Source: Beroe ovata (lineage: Eukaryota > Ctenophora > Nuda > Beroida > Beroidae). From it: a stretch of DNA of 64,000 nucleotides. Every line of letters starts with the position of its first letter. The first letter of the stretch is position 1. The notes below the pieces were generated by a model that worked only from the letters and a program-made list of their open reading frames with translations, made no database searches and was not told the origin of the DNA. Below are positions 25,601 through 35,679 of the stretch, piece after piece. The DNA is taken from positions 1 through 64,000 of the forward strand of contig CAMPET010000137.1 in assembly GCA_946803715.1 (NCBI GenBank). The letters run 5' to 3'. The position numbers were made by a program, and so were the translations under genes.

Positions 25601-28600
25601 CCTGGGGAGTGGCCAGAATGAGTGGGATTTGTGTGTCGAGTGGGGTGTGGCTGGAGTGAGTGGGGTGTGGTCTTCGTTAGTGGGATCATGGAGTGTTGAG
25701 TTGGGCGTTGTTATAACCATCATTGAAAAGGGATTTTTGTGTTTTGTTGAGTTAGCCCAACCAAGGATTGAGTTATAGGACGTCTTTTAAGAGGGGTCGA
25801 AACAGAAGAAAGTATAGTCTCAAGACTTATCATGAAGTTGAATTTCAACATCTTAGTATCTAACCTGGACTGCACGCTGTGCACGTGGCTGCACCCCTCA
25901 CCCCACCAGTGGAGTACCCCGCCCCACACTCCGTGCACTCTGTCGACCCCTCCTTCTCTGCAAAACTCCCCGCGTTGCACAGATTACACATGGTCGCGTT
26001 GCCGATCGAGAATGAGCCAGCGGCGCAGGTCGAGCAGGCTATGGTCCCGTTTTTGGGGGAGTAGGTCCCAGCTGCACACCCGGTGCACACTGCGGATCCT
26101 GTAAGCAGTATAGGGATGGGTAGTCTTGCCTAACATGTGATTCATAGGTTTGTCCAAAAAGCCTGTAGATCATGGACAAGTTAGGCCATTCTTGGTCCAG
26201 GCCACGAATGCAACAATCCAGATGTTTTGTGGAACTTGAACTTACTTGAAGTTTCAGAAAATATACATCCAGCGTATATGAAAATCAATCAGTTGTGACG
26301 AATACTCACCGCTTTTGTCCGAGTAATGTCCTGGTTGGCACAGAGTACAGGCGGTCTGACCGGTCTGGTTCTGGGTTGAGGATCCGGCCCCACACTTGAT
26401 ACAGCTAGTTGATCCTATCGGATACAGCAGATGAGGGCGGCATGTACTAACAAGGTGTGGCATGAAATTAGGCAGGTATCCAGATATTGTGAGTCTTGTG
26501 CTTTCCAATTCTGGATTTCCGGTTTAAATAAAAAATGAGATACCAACTTAATACATTAACCTGCATCGAAAGCAGTTGATCCAGCAGCACAGGGCGCACA
26601 TGAAGTCTGGTTCGCAGCATCATTGAAAGAACCAGCGGCGCACAGCGTACATGACGTGGCGTTGAATGTCGTGCTGAGTAGGGAAAACTACAGTTCGCTC
26701 TAGTAGTTATAGTACTTCACGTCCATTGCCCCGTCGACCTAACCTAAACCAGTCCCAAAATAGGCAATTAACCCGGCCCACATTAGAACCCAACTTGGCG
26801 CACCCTTCAACTGTATAACCCGCGCATGAACATGCCCCTCACCCCCTGCCCTCTCCAACCCTCACCATGGTGAGGAACGCCCCTCACTCTCTCACCTGTA
26901 GGACCCTGCTGGGCAGGCCTCGCACCTCTCATCCTCGGATCTCATCTCGCCCGGCACACACGCTCTGTTATCAATACACTGCTCCCCGTACTTGTCTGGG
27001 TGGGTACCGGCTTCACACTTTGTACAGAACGTAGCACCACTCCCACTGAGAACATACATGTTGCCATGGTAACAGAGCTATAATTCCATGGGCTACAGAG
27101 TGTCAGAGTAGGTTTTATTTTATGACGGTTTGTGCAACCCTTGATAATTGGCCCTAATTGGGTAGCATAGACTGTAGCTACATCTTCAAGAATATATAAC
27201 GTTACCTGATGTAACCAGTCGGGCAAGGTTCGCAGGTGTCAGATATGGTGGTGTTACTGTACGTTCCTCCTTTACACTTGAAACACTGGGTGCGGTCTGG
27301 ACCACTGCGAATATCAGTCTGGTGAGGCGTGAGCACTGAGCATAGTTTTTTTTCTAGTGAGCACTGAGCATAGTTTTTGATAAAATTGAACAAGACTCCA
27401 TCATAAGAACCATGATAAGAAGAGCCTACTCCTCAAACATACCTCCTCTGACCAGGTTTACAAGCGATGCACTCAGTCTGCTGAATTTGGTCGCTATAGG
27501 TACCGGGAGCACACTGGGTACAGTCAACCGTGCCATAGTCCGCTCTGAAACAGATTGATGCTATTGTCACCTGGATTTGTTTTTGGCAGTATGCCAACAT
27601 TCATTAATAGTTGTCTGGAAATTTTCGGCAAGCCGCATGACCGCGCGGAGAACAGCACGAATTTGGTATTTCATTCCAGCCTACATTATTGAATTCATCG
27701 CGAAAAACTATTCACAATTCAGTCCTCCTCGTGTCTTGTTCATTTATCAGAATTCAGCTCACTCACGCATAGGTTCCCTCCATGCAAGGTAGACATCTGG
27801 GCTGGGCAGGTCTATCATTGTGTGTTCCCGGAGAACACGGCGTGCAGAATTCTGAGTTCTTCTGGCTGGAAATTTCATTGAGTGATAGTCAGGGGAGGAG
27901 AACATGAAAAGGAAACCCAGGGAAAGATTGAAAATTTGATAGGGAAGTAGACAACAAACGGATAGGGATTATGGGGAGGGAGCGAATTATGGGGAGGGAG
28001 CGAAATCCAATTAACCACGGTATTTATTAGATCTCATTAACTCAAAAATTCAATGGAATTCAGGGGACGATTTCAATCTATCTGTATCAAATTAGCTTCT
28101 GTTTGATGACGAAAAACTATTAAGATACTCGTGATTCATACCTGTAAGTAGCTACTGGGCAGTCATCGCATTTCTCGGTTGTTCTGTTGAAATAGGTACC
28201 GGCAGCACACTTGAAACCGAGTGGTTCTTCTGAAACTAATATTTAATTGAAAACTTTTTTGTTAGTAATCCTCTTTTTTGAATATTGATATTACTAGGTC
28301 CATACACATCATTTCTGACTTACTTGTGGGCGTTGGCTCTGAATCAGTATCGAGCAAGTTTTCAATTCCGTTTAGGAGAATGCTGAAGATACCTTTGACC
28401 ACGGAGGATGATCTGTGAAATTTCTGGGGTTACACTTTTGACGTTCATTCATAGTACCGGCAGCTTTTATTATCAAATTAAGGCGTAACCTTCAAATGAA
28501 AATTTACATATTTTTGATATTTGTCGTAACTAGGTATGGGCAACTCTCTATAATTCACCTGTCTTCTTCAGTAGGTTTTGATATTGACACAGCATTAGGT

Positions 28601-28662
28601 AGCGGTATGAGCGCGCAGATTGTTGCTATGGCAACGATCGTTGCTAGGCTAGAGATCTTCAT
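18934..28662 (-). CDS. Secreted multi-GCC2/GCC3 (ephrin-receptor-like) repeat protein with two C-terminal kringles, 27 exons
   Basis: Exons in transcript order: 28559-28662, 28324-28412, 28142-28229, 27767-27865, 27443-27544, 27206-27304, 26896-27045, 26561-26673, 26310-26414, 25865-26098, 25371-25601, 25125-25220, 24812-24949, 24535-24660, 24289-24393, 24011-24115, 23746-23850, 21674-21907, 21371-21526, 21054-21248, 20776-20898, 20511-20642, 20192-20322, 19871-20068, 19491-19640, 19237-19328, 18934-19048. Phases agree throughout; the sum is 3615 nt, 1204 residues plus TAA. Residues 1-26 are a signal peptide (MKISSLATIVAIATICALIP...). Roughly residues 65-940 are about 25 cysteine repeats of the form CxxCxxGxYSxxxGxxxCxxC; exons 9-21 are phase 1 at both ends, the symmetrical class expected for exon duplication. 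After a ~100-residue linker come a loop-deleted kringle (about 1043-1102) and a complete kringle (about 1103-1195) with all six cysteines. There is no membrane segment, so it is probably extracellular matrix or secreted; ligand unknown. Confidence 0.85.
19491..20068 (-). other. Kringle-like domain lacking the central loop (exons 24-25)
   Basis: Six cysteines and flanking motifs remain (YCYKD, GARFAGYQETDKTGTQC, SVCRNVDG, GPHC, SPC, IPKC), but only three residues separate the second and third cysteine, where the downstream kringle has about 31. Confidence 0.7.
20169..20182. promoter_or_regulatory. X-box-like palindrome GTAACCATGGTAAC
   Basis: A perfect palindromic 14-mer matching the RFX X-box pattern, in the intron beside exon 23. 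A binding role is inference. Confidence 0.3.
22005..23712. repeat. ~546-bp tandem repeat array inside an intron (copy 2)
   Basis: Three units lie between exons 18 and 17; the phrase ending ctaatggaggt recurs at about 22203, 22749 and 23305. The array has about one unit more than the equivalent intron of the duplicate at 1490-2660. Confidence 0.85.
27060..27073. promoter_or_regulatory. Canonical X-box-like site GTTGCCATGGTAAC
   Basis: Exact match to the RFX X-box consensus half-sites, in the intron between exons 6 and 7 of the kringle gene. Function is inferred only from motif identity. Confidence 0.35.
28622..28635. promoter_or_regulatory. X-box-like 14-mer within the signal-peptide exon
   Basis: GTTGCTATGGCAAC overlaps codons for the hydrophobic core of the signal peptide (VAIAT). 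Confidence 0.25.
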
Positions 28663-28699
28663 TTTTGCTTCCAAGTGCACCACGCTGCTTATTGTTGCT

Positions 28700-29399
28700 T
28701 CACACAGTCGGCCACACCACTTGTATTATACTTATAGGGATTGAATTTTACTTTTAGAATAAGAAGAGATATTTCATGGAAGCAAAATTTGGAGCTTCAA
28801 AAACGCAAGGTTCGAATCAAACATAAGCATACGAACAATCATGGAATCGCTCGCTGCGATACTGAAAAAGAAATTTCTAAATCAAAATGCGACAAATCTG
28901 AAAATGAGTAGAAAGGGGTCACAACTCACAGCGCAAGTAAAAATTTAAAATTTCCCCTGCACGCATTCACCGCGGTAATACGATACATTACACAGCCGAG
29001 ATAAGATAAAGTTTTAAAGAATTAGGACCTTTCTCGATGATATACGACTTCAATGACAGCATATTATATAGGTCACGATTTAAGTTATCACTTTTTTCGG
29101 TTTTGTGAGTGTGACGACAGCTGTGTGACCAAATCTGGTTAATAGAGAGGTTGTACTGTTTCAAATCTTGTCCTGTGATAAATTAAATCAGGCTTAGGCT
29201 TCGAAATGAAACAATGAAACATCAAGTAGTTGGGTGTGAAATTCAAACTTATAAACTTCGACACCAGTCGTCTTGACACCAATTCTCTTAAAATCAGATA
29301 ATATCAGGACTATTCACCAATTCAAAAAACAATTTTTCTCTCACAATCACAGATTCAAATTCAGATAAATATCGCAGTCCTAGCTCAATCCTCCCGTCA
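28700..29399. other. Intergenic, upstream of the kringle gene
   Basis: No coding segment seen. It should contain the promoter of the minus-strand kringle gene (start at 28662) and the 3' flank of the GalNAc-transferase-like gene. A short TTGACACCA minisatellite patch lies at 29258-29290. Confidence 0.5.
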
Positions 29400-31205
29400 T
29401 CACGACAGTTTTTCAAACGTGAAAGTCTGAGCTGAACTCTGATCACACTTAACAAAAAACAGAAAGTTATTATCCGGGCGGTGCTCCAAACACAGGTCCT
29501 TGTACACGAGATATCCATACCTCGATCCCTGAGACACTGGCTCCCATTTCCACGTGTGTCCCTCCCTACAGTAGTCGAGAGTAATCACGTCATGCCAGTA
29601 CTGATCACTCATCAGACACTTGCCTGTTTCTGTCTGGATCTGGTTGTTGCTAGCGACGTGAACCCAGGTTTGGGAGTGCTGGCCGTGGCAGTTGTAGAAC
29701 CGAGGTCGGCCCGGGCTGTAGCGACCATCGTGACCCATGTGGTCAACGCAGGCGTTGGAGTTGTACGCCTGGATGACACCCCGTCTCAGGACTTTGCTCC
29801 CAAACATCCAATCTACTGCTATGTTGTCGATGAACCAGTCTAGATTTTGACAAGACAGCCTACTGATTGTATCGTCTAGTTTGACAGATTGGGTGCCCTG
29901 ACGAGTCCTAGCCTCGGGTACTGCCTCGTAGAAGTACGACTTGTGTGACCCTGGCCATCGCCTGGCTATCCGCAGGGAGTTGTGCAGCGTTGCCTCCTTC
30001 AGACTCACCTCCTGAGCACCTGTATCCTCGACAAGCGACACCACAGCTACCTTTGAGCAGGGGATATACGCCACCTCGCCACCCCCACATGCCCACCACC
30101 TGATTGATAACTCGATGATATCACCCGGCACCTGGTTGCTACTCCCAGACAAACCATCATCCAGACCCCCCATTCTGAGGAATGTAGCTCTGTCTGCAGC
30201 CCATGGGATAAACTGTAGCACGGGAGTCTGGACTGGGGAAGCACCCGGGTACGGTGACCGTTCCCTCCGCAACACCTCGTGTTCGGGGATCTCCATGGGA
30301 ACGGCAGAGGTAAACTCCCATCGGGGGAGTGAGATTAGGTGCCATGGAACATGCTCTATCTGTTCGAATGTCTCCCCGTTTATCCCATCCATTGAGAGCC
30401 CTGCCAGCAGACCATTCTCTGTGGTTGCCATGGCTTCAAGGAGCGGTTCAGCCCACCCAGGTAGAATCTCCACTGCCTCAGGAAGGAATACCAGAACATC
30501 CCCTGAGGCATGGGTCGCTGCATCGTTCCTGTAGGAATTCAGGGATGCTTTGTGGGGTATCGGTACAATTTTCACGTGGTCTGACACTCCATACTCCCAC
30601 AAATAGCTGGATAGCTCCAGACTCCCTTTGGGTGCCATGACAACGATTTCTGCAAGATTCTCCGGTCGAGTCCGTGTGACAGCACTCACTATCATCCTCA
30701 AAACAACACTCGGTGGAGCAATATCCAACACAATCACTATGGAAACCCTCAACTTGGTCTTCACGTACTGTTTCACTTTGCAGGGTACAGGTCTAAAGTC
30801 CTCAAGGGGTCGGTTAAGGGGAAGCGCATCACTTCTCCCTTTATCGAGTTTATGACGCTTCAAGTAGTACCCCTTACCCCCTGCCCCATCAATCATCACA
30901 TCGTTTTGAGAGCTACTCCTAACGAAAAACTGGGGTTTGTACGGTTTAGTGTTGATATAAGCAGGAACAGTCTCTGTGGGCTGGTTGAGAAGAGCGATAA
31001 TCATAGAGTAGAGCAGGTACACCACGAACATGGACCCTGAGCTGAGGTAGAGAATAGCTCGTCTCCGGATGTGTTTGTTATTGAATTTCTTGGTAAAATA
31101 CTTGTGGAGGAGTGTTTTCACCGCGGATAGTTCGTCCTTTTCGTCCACGTCCTCTGATTCGGTGTCGTCCACTGGACCGGCCGGACGCTGTCGTAACTCT
31201 GCCAT
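29400..31205 (-). CDS. Polypeptide GalNAc-transferase-like protein, probable pseudoenzyme with ricin-type lectin domain
   Basis: One uninterrupted exon of 601 codons. Architecture is that of a type II Golgi protein: acidic cytosolic tail, basic stretch RRR at 47-49, membrane anchor about 50-73, stem, GT2/GT27-like domain about 150-395, linker, then a ricin B-type lectin domain about 475-600. Family landmarks remain: LRVSIVIVL, the GW-EPLL block (PGWAEPLLEAM), ELSIRWWACGGGEVAYIPCSKV, the linker RLSCQNLDWFIDNI, and the lectin motifs ACVDHMG, NCHGQHSQTW and GKCL. In active GALNT enzymes the sequence FLDSHCE carries the DxH motif that binds Mn2+ and UDP-GalNAc; here residues 240-246 read FLPEAVE. 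The conserved WGGEN is replaced by QVPGD. Transferase activity is therefore unlikely; a glycan-binding or chaperone-like role is possible. ATG at 31203-31205 chosen as first Met of the frame. No introns, so a retrocopy origin is conceivable, though the frame is fully open. Confidence 0.85.
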   Translation of the reverse strand: MAELRQRPAGPVDDTESEDVDEKDELSAVKTLLHKYFTKKFNNKHIRRRAILYLSSGSMFVVYLLYSMIIALLNQPTETVPAYINTKPYKPQFFVRSSSQNDVMIDGAGGKGYYLKRHKLDKGRSDALPLNRPLEDFRPVPCKVKQYVKTKLRVSIVIVLDIAPPSVVLRMIVSAVTRTRPENLAEIVVMAPKGSLELSSYLWEYGVSDHVKIVPIPHKASLNSYRNDAATHASGDVLVFLPEAVEILPGWAEPLLEAMATTENGLLAGLSMDGINGETFEQIEHVPWHLISLPRWEFTSAVPMEIPEHEVLRRERSPYPGASPVQTPVLQFIPWAADRATFLRMGGLDDGLSGSSNQVPGDIIELSIRWWACGGGEVAYIPCSKVAVVSLVEDTGAQEVSLKEATLHNSLRIARRWPGSHKSYFYEAVPEARTRQGTQSVKLDDTISRLSCQNLDWFIDNIAVDWMFGSKVLRRGVIQAYNSNACVDHMGHDGRYSPGRPRFYNCHGQHSQTWVHVASNNQIQTETGKCLMSDQYWHDVITLDYCREGHTWKWEPVSQGSRYGYLVYKDLCLEHRPDNNFLFFVKCDQSSAQTFTFEKLS

Positions 31206-31534
31206 GACGTTAACCTGATCTCAGCTGGCTTTCCTGAGTGGACTACTGATCAAGGTTGAACAAGTAACAACAGACTCGAATAGAAACTGAAATGATCAAT
31301 CACTCAAATTCAACTGAGTCACGCTCGAATTTTCGATTATAATTAGAACTAGATATGATTCAAATACAACTGGCTGTAAGTGAAATTATTATATAGCTAC
31401 AGAAGATAGCTATAATAGTCACAGACGTTGGTGCTTCTCTACACAAACTGTGTATAGTGTCCACAATGACACCATTTCATGATGTGAGTCACATAATATT
31501 GGTACAGACCACATCGAGTACAACTTAATGGGAT

Positions 31535-32960
31535 AAGTGTTACCAGCCTATTTTTGACGTAGAATCCGAATCTGGAAGTATTTTTGATCTTACTCACCTG
31601 GAAATGGGTCAAAAATTACATTTTCTTCTCAAATGTGCGTCTCGAATTCGCATGAGACACAGCACTTCAGGAAAACGAGATAGGGCTCCAATTCGGTCGG
31701 GAATCGGTTCAGCATCAAAAAATACACAAGAATCGATGGTATTTATATTGAAACTGAACAAAAAAATTTCATCGAATTTCCGATATCAGTATCTGTAGGA
31801 AATTGTAATCGATGATTCCCACACTTTTGTACGTCATTTTTGAAGGTCTCTAATGGAGGTTAAACAGGCACTTGTGACACCAATTTCTCACCAAATCATC
31901 TCTCCTACTCTCATACTACAAGTAACAACTCTTTTCATGACCATGTGAGTTCCACACTTGCCGTAAAGCCACGCCCAAATCACGATTTCAAACCCGTGGG
32001 AAGCTAAAGGTGCAAAAACTCGAAAATCACTGGGACACACCGACACCAAAAATTTTTTTACCTGAAAATATAGTGGGAATAAGTGTATCCGGCCTATTTT
32101 TTGACGTAGAATCCGAATCTGGAAGAATTATTGAGCTAACTCATGGACAAATGGGTCAAAAATTGCATTTTCGTCTCAGATGTAAGACTATAAGTCCCGT
32201 GACAGATAGCACCTCAGGGAAGCGAGATAGGGCTCCAATTCGGTCGGGAATCGGTTCAGCATCAAAAAATACATAAGAATCGATGGTATTTATATTGAAA
32301 CTGAACAAAAAAATTTCATCGAATTTCCGATATCAGTATCTGTAGGAAATTGTAATCGATGATGCCCACACTTTTGTACGTCATTTTTGAAGGTCTCTAA
32401 TGGAGGTTAAACAGGCACTTGTGACACCAATTTCTCACCAAATCATCTCTCCTACTCTCATACTACAAGTAACAACTCTTTTCATGACCATGTGAGTTCC
32501 ACACTTGCCGTAAAGCCACGCCCAAATCACGATTTCAAACCCGTGGGAAGCTAAAGGTGCAAAAACTTGAAAATCACTGGGACACACCGACACCAAAAAT
32601 TTTTTTACCTGAAAATTTAGTGGGAATAAGTGTATCCGGCCTATTTTTTGACGTAGAATCCGAATCTGGAAGAATTATTGAGCTAACTCATGGACAAATG
32701 GGTCAAAAATTGCATTTTCGTCTCAGATGTAATACTATAAGTCCCGTGACTGATAGCACCTCAGGGAAGCGAGATAGGGCGCCAATTCGGTCGGGAATCG
32801 ATTCAGCGTCCAAAAATACGAAGGAATCGATGGTATTTGTACTGAAGGCCGACAATCGGTTCCCAAGTTCAGGTCCAACATAACCCCTTATCCAGCCAAA
32901 TCGTGTCAGTTTGAGTGACCACTTGAGGATAGCTCCGATCCCAAACGGAATTGGCTGTAG
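31535..32960. repeat. ~547-bp tandem repeat array between genes
   Basis: Two full units and part-units of the same family as the intronic arrays; the aggtctctaatgga phrase recurs at about 31845 and 32392. This subfamily has its own variants (for example FFLPEN for IILPEN and ELTHGQM for KLSHRKI in the open frame), shared by both units. Confidence 0.85.
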
Positions 32961-33058
32961 TATCACAGGTCAAGGACCATTAGAAATTCGGACATACAAA
33001 GTTTCACGGACGTTACAGAATCAAATGGTGTCGAAAGGGTCTTCTTTGTCCCATTTTG

Positions 33059-33115
33059 CGACACGCGCGCGCGCACTTCACTCAGTAATGAGACATTTGG
33101 CGCGCGCGCGTGTCG
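33059..33115. repeat. CG-alternating inverted repeat, 16-bp perfect arms
   Basis: Left arm 33059-33074 (cgacacgcgcgcgcgc) and right arm 33100-33115 are perfect reverse complements around a 25-base loop that itself contains ctca...tgag. This is a potential cruciform or Z-DNA site. Confidence 0.85.
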
Positions 33116-33813
33116 TACGCCCCACAGGGGAAAATTCAGTGGCCGATATAGCAAATCCGAAACTTTGACAAAATGACCACACCTTTCTTCGGTAGAAATA
33201 TAATAAAATTGGCTAAAAATCATCATTATATGGTTATTATATATAATTGTGGTGTATAACAATCATTAATATCAGGAGACTGTGAGAATATTTCCTCTGG
33301 AAAATTACTTTTAAGGAAATGGGAATTTGACCACATATAGACACCAGTTTCCAGTTGAATTAAAGTTTGTATTTTTCCAAGGGTCCTTAACTGTTTCAAC
33401 ACACTATCATAATTGATCTTACTTTTCCTTCCATAGATTAAAACTTTGAACAGTTTCCTTCAAAACTCATTTAAAGAGCAATAAGTTCTATAAAATAACC
33501 ACATGAACGCTCTATAACTCTATATGTATGAGATTGTTTAACAACTTCTAAATAAAAAATGTAAAATTCCTGGGCAAAAACCCTTGTTTTAATCATGTAT
33601 CAAATATATCAATATGTTATGTTAACAATAAATACTTATATGTGGTAGACAGAGTGAAACCTAAATTTCGATTTTTGCTCCGTTTCTGCAGTCCATTATG
33701 CAAGAATGGTTGACAAATAAATGAATAAATATAATCCTGCTGTATATTAGCCCGAAAATGAACCATGTTTGATGTTAGGTGGAGTCTGCAGTACATGGTC
33801 TAATAGATGTCTA

Positions 33814-33827
33814 GTTTCCATGGTAAC
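33814..33827. promoter_or_regulatory. X-box-like site GTTTCCATGGTAAC
   Basis: Fits the RFX X-box consensus, 0.5 kb from the 3' end of the channel gene. Inference from motif only. Confidence 0.3.
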
Positions 33828-33973
33828 GCGGTGGCTAGACCAGTCATGTAATCTATCGGCTTGTTATCTGTGTGGTTTCCTAATGGAATTATAATGGAGA
33901 AGATCCAGGTAGAGCCCATATACCCTCTGGGAGAGTGAGCTATACCCGCGAATGATCAGTTAAATGTAGGACA

Positions 33974-34037
33974 GTGTGTGTGTGTATGTGTCTGTGTGTA
34001 TGTGTGTATGTGTTTGCGTGTGTCATGTGTATGTGAG
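33974..34037. repeat. Degenerate (GT)n microsatellite
   Basis: Run of GTGT words interrupted by GTATGT and GTCTGT. Confidence 0.8.
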
Positions 34038-34359
34038 CCTTATGCATGTGTGCACTAATCACTATGTGTGTGGTTTTAGGATGTATGGGTATAACAAGGC
34101 ATATCTGGTTTAAACTATGCATGTACATGCGAATAATTGTAGGCTCATATGTAATGCATTTATTCAGTAGAATGACTCCGCGATGGATCGACTATATGGA
34201 AAGCATGAACGAATTTTTAAAAAGTTCGTCCAAAAACCGACAATATATAGGAAGAAATTAAAATTTCCGCCGATGATGAGAAAATCCGTTACTACCCGTA
34301 ATCTATATATTATCTTGATGATAAATTATATATCGACTAACCCGCCCGTCACTCAATTC

Positions 34360-35672
34360 TCACAAATCAGTGGAACCGTGGTGACGCTTATCATTACCAG
34401 TCTCCACATCTGGTTTCCCGTTAATTGACAGCTGGGACCCGATAAGGTCCTCGGGAGGGGCTGCTCCCACGATCTGCGAGGGTTCCTTCATTTCCTCGTA
34501 TGCTCGACTGAACTTACTGACGATAATGGTCATTGGGAGGGCCATGAAAACCATGGACAAAAACACGACGACGGACCCCACGAGTTTTCCCGGAACTGAC
34601 GTCGGATAGAGGTCTCCGTAACCGACGGTTGACATGGTAACCACTGCCCACCAACACGCCTTGAGGATGGAGTTAAACTGAGATTTAGGCTGGTCCTCCT
34701 CTATGTAATACATGATACTACCGAAAGTGACCACGCCCATTGCCCACATTACAACCAGGAGCAAAAGTTCACGACACGACTGCTTCAACACTTGAAGAAT
34801 GAGGATTAACTGTTTTGAGTGTCGGATCACCTTGAGAATTCTGAGAACTCTGAATAACCGTAAAACCCGTAAAGCGGTAATTCCCGAGGAGTCCTTGAGC
34901 GGGATTTCGATGTAAAACGGCAAGATCGCCGCAAAGTCGAGCCAGTTTAGGGTTCGTTTGAAAAACGCGTGTTTGCTTGGCGCCACTATGAGTCTCAGGA
35001 GAAGGTCTATCGTGAAGAAAATGATACACACCGCATCCAGATAGAAGAAGATCATCTTCACATTTGCTGATTCCTCGATGGTCTTCTCCACTTTCGGATC
35101 CGTCTCCGCGATGAAAAGTGTCATGGAAATCACTATGAAGATCACATCGAGTACCATCCACAACTTGGCCAGAATCCCGCTATCCGGGTGATCGAGGATG
35201 TAGTGGAGTTTGAGGAAGTATTTGTTGTGCGGGTAACTCTCCAACAAGCTGTCCTTGTCCGGGTCCTGGGTTTCGGGCGGGGCGGACGGTATCTCGAAAT
35301 ACTGGAGTTCCTCCTGGAAAACGGGCATTTCCAGTCCGGGCGGGAGGTAGAGATACCCTCCCGATTGGTAGTAATAGAGAATAGCATCGAACGCGATCCT
35401 GTTCCGATCGAAGAAGTACTCGGCGATGTCCTCGTTGTAGTACTGTGCAATACGGTGTGATCCGAGCAGGGTGTTGGGGAACTGCTCGAGAGTGTTTTTG
35501 TACGTGATGTAACGTGTCCCGCTCACGTTTATCCGGATTAACGTGTCTGTCTGTTTCTCCTCGCGGATCTCCACCGGGGTAACGGTCAGGTGACCGGATA
35601 GGACGTTATCTGAGCTCCTGATGGAGGCGGCGGCGATGGCAGATACCCCTGCCATGGCGTTCGCATTCGGGC
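34360..35672 (-). CDS. Shaker-type voltage-gated K+ channel, core exon
   Basis: The exon begins after acceptor cctatttcag (35672) in phase 1 and ends at TGA 34360-34362. From the internal Met at 35655 it encodes 431 residues. Domains: T1 tetramerisation domain about 40-122 (INVSGTRYIT, FPNTLLG) with no cysteines, so without the Zn-binding set of Kv2-4 channels; S1 165-184; S2 200-222; S3 236-250; S4 261-280 with R263, R266, R269, R272, K275 and R278 every third residue; S5 296-318; pore with selectivity filter TVGYGD 343-348; S6 357-382. The PVP hinge of Shaker S6 is PMT here (374-376). The C-terminus STDL is a class I PDZ ligand (T at -2, L at 0), as in Kv1 channels. It should form tetrameric plasma-membrane K+ channels opened by depolarisation. 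The acceptor phase implies upstream coding exons; four candidates lie at 41-58 kb. Confidence 0.9.
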
Positions 35673-35679
35673 CTGAAAT

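Larger units (their letters stand above)
33120..34359. other. Intergenic, no gene seen
   Basis: AT-rich. Holds an X-box-like 14-mer (33814-33827) and a GT-rich microsatellite at about 33974-34037. Confidence 0.6.

Noticed and set aside
28806-28830. ggttcgaatc, resembling a tRNA B-box
   Set aside because: No A-box or cloverleaf can be formed around it.
29481-30640. Several plus-strand open frames of 100-139 codons
   Set aside because: Antisense shadows of the GalNAc-transferase-like exon.
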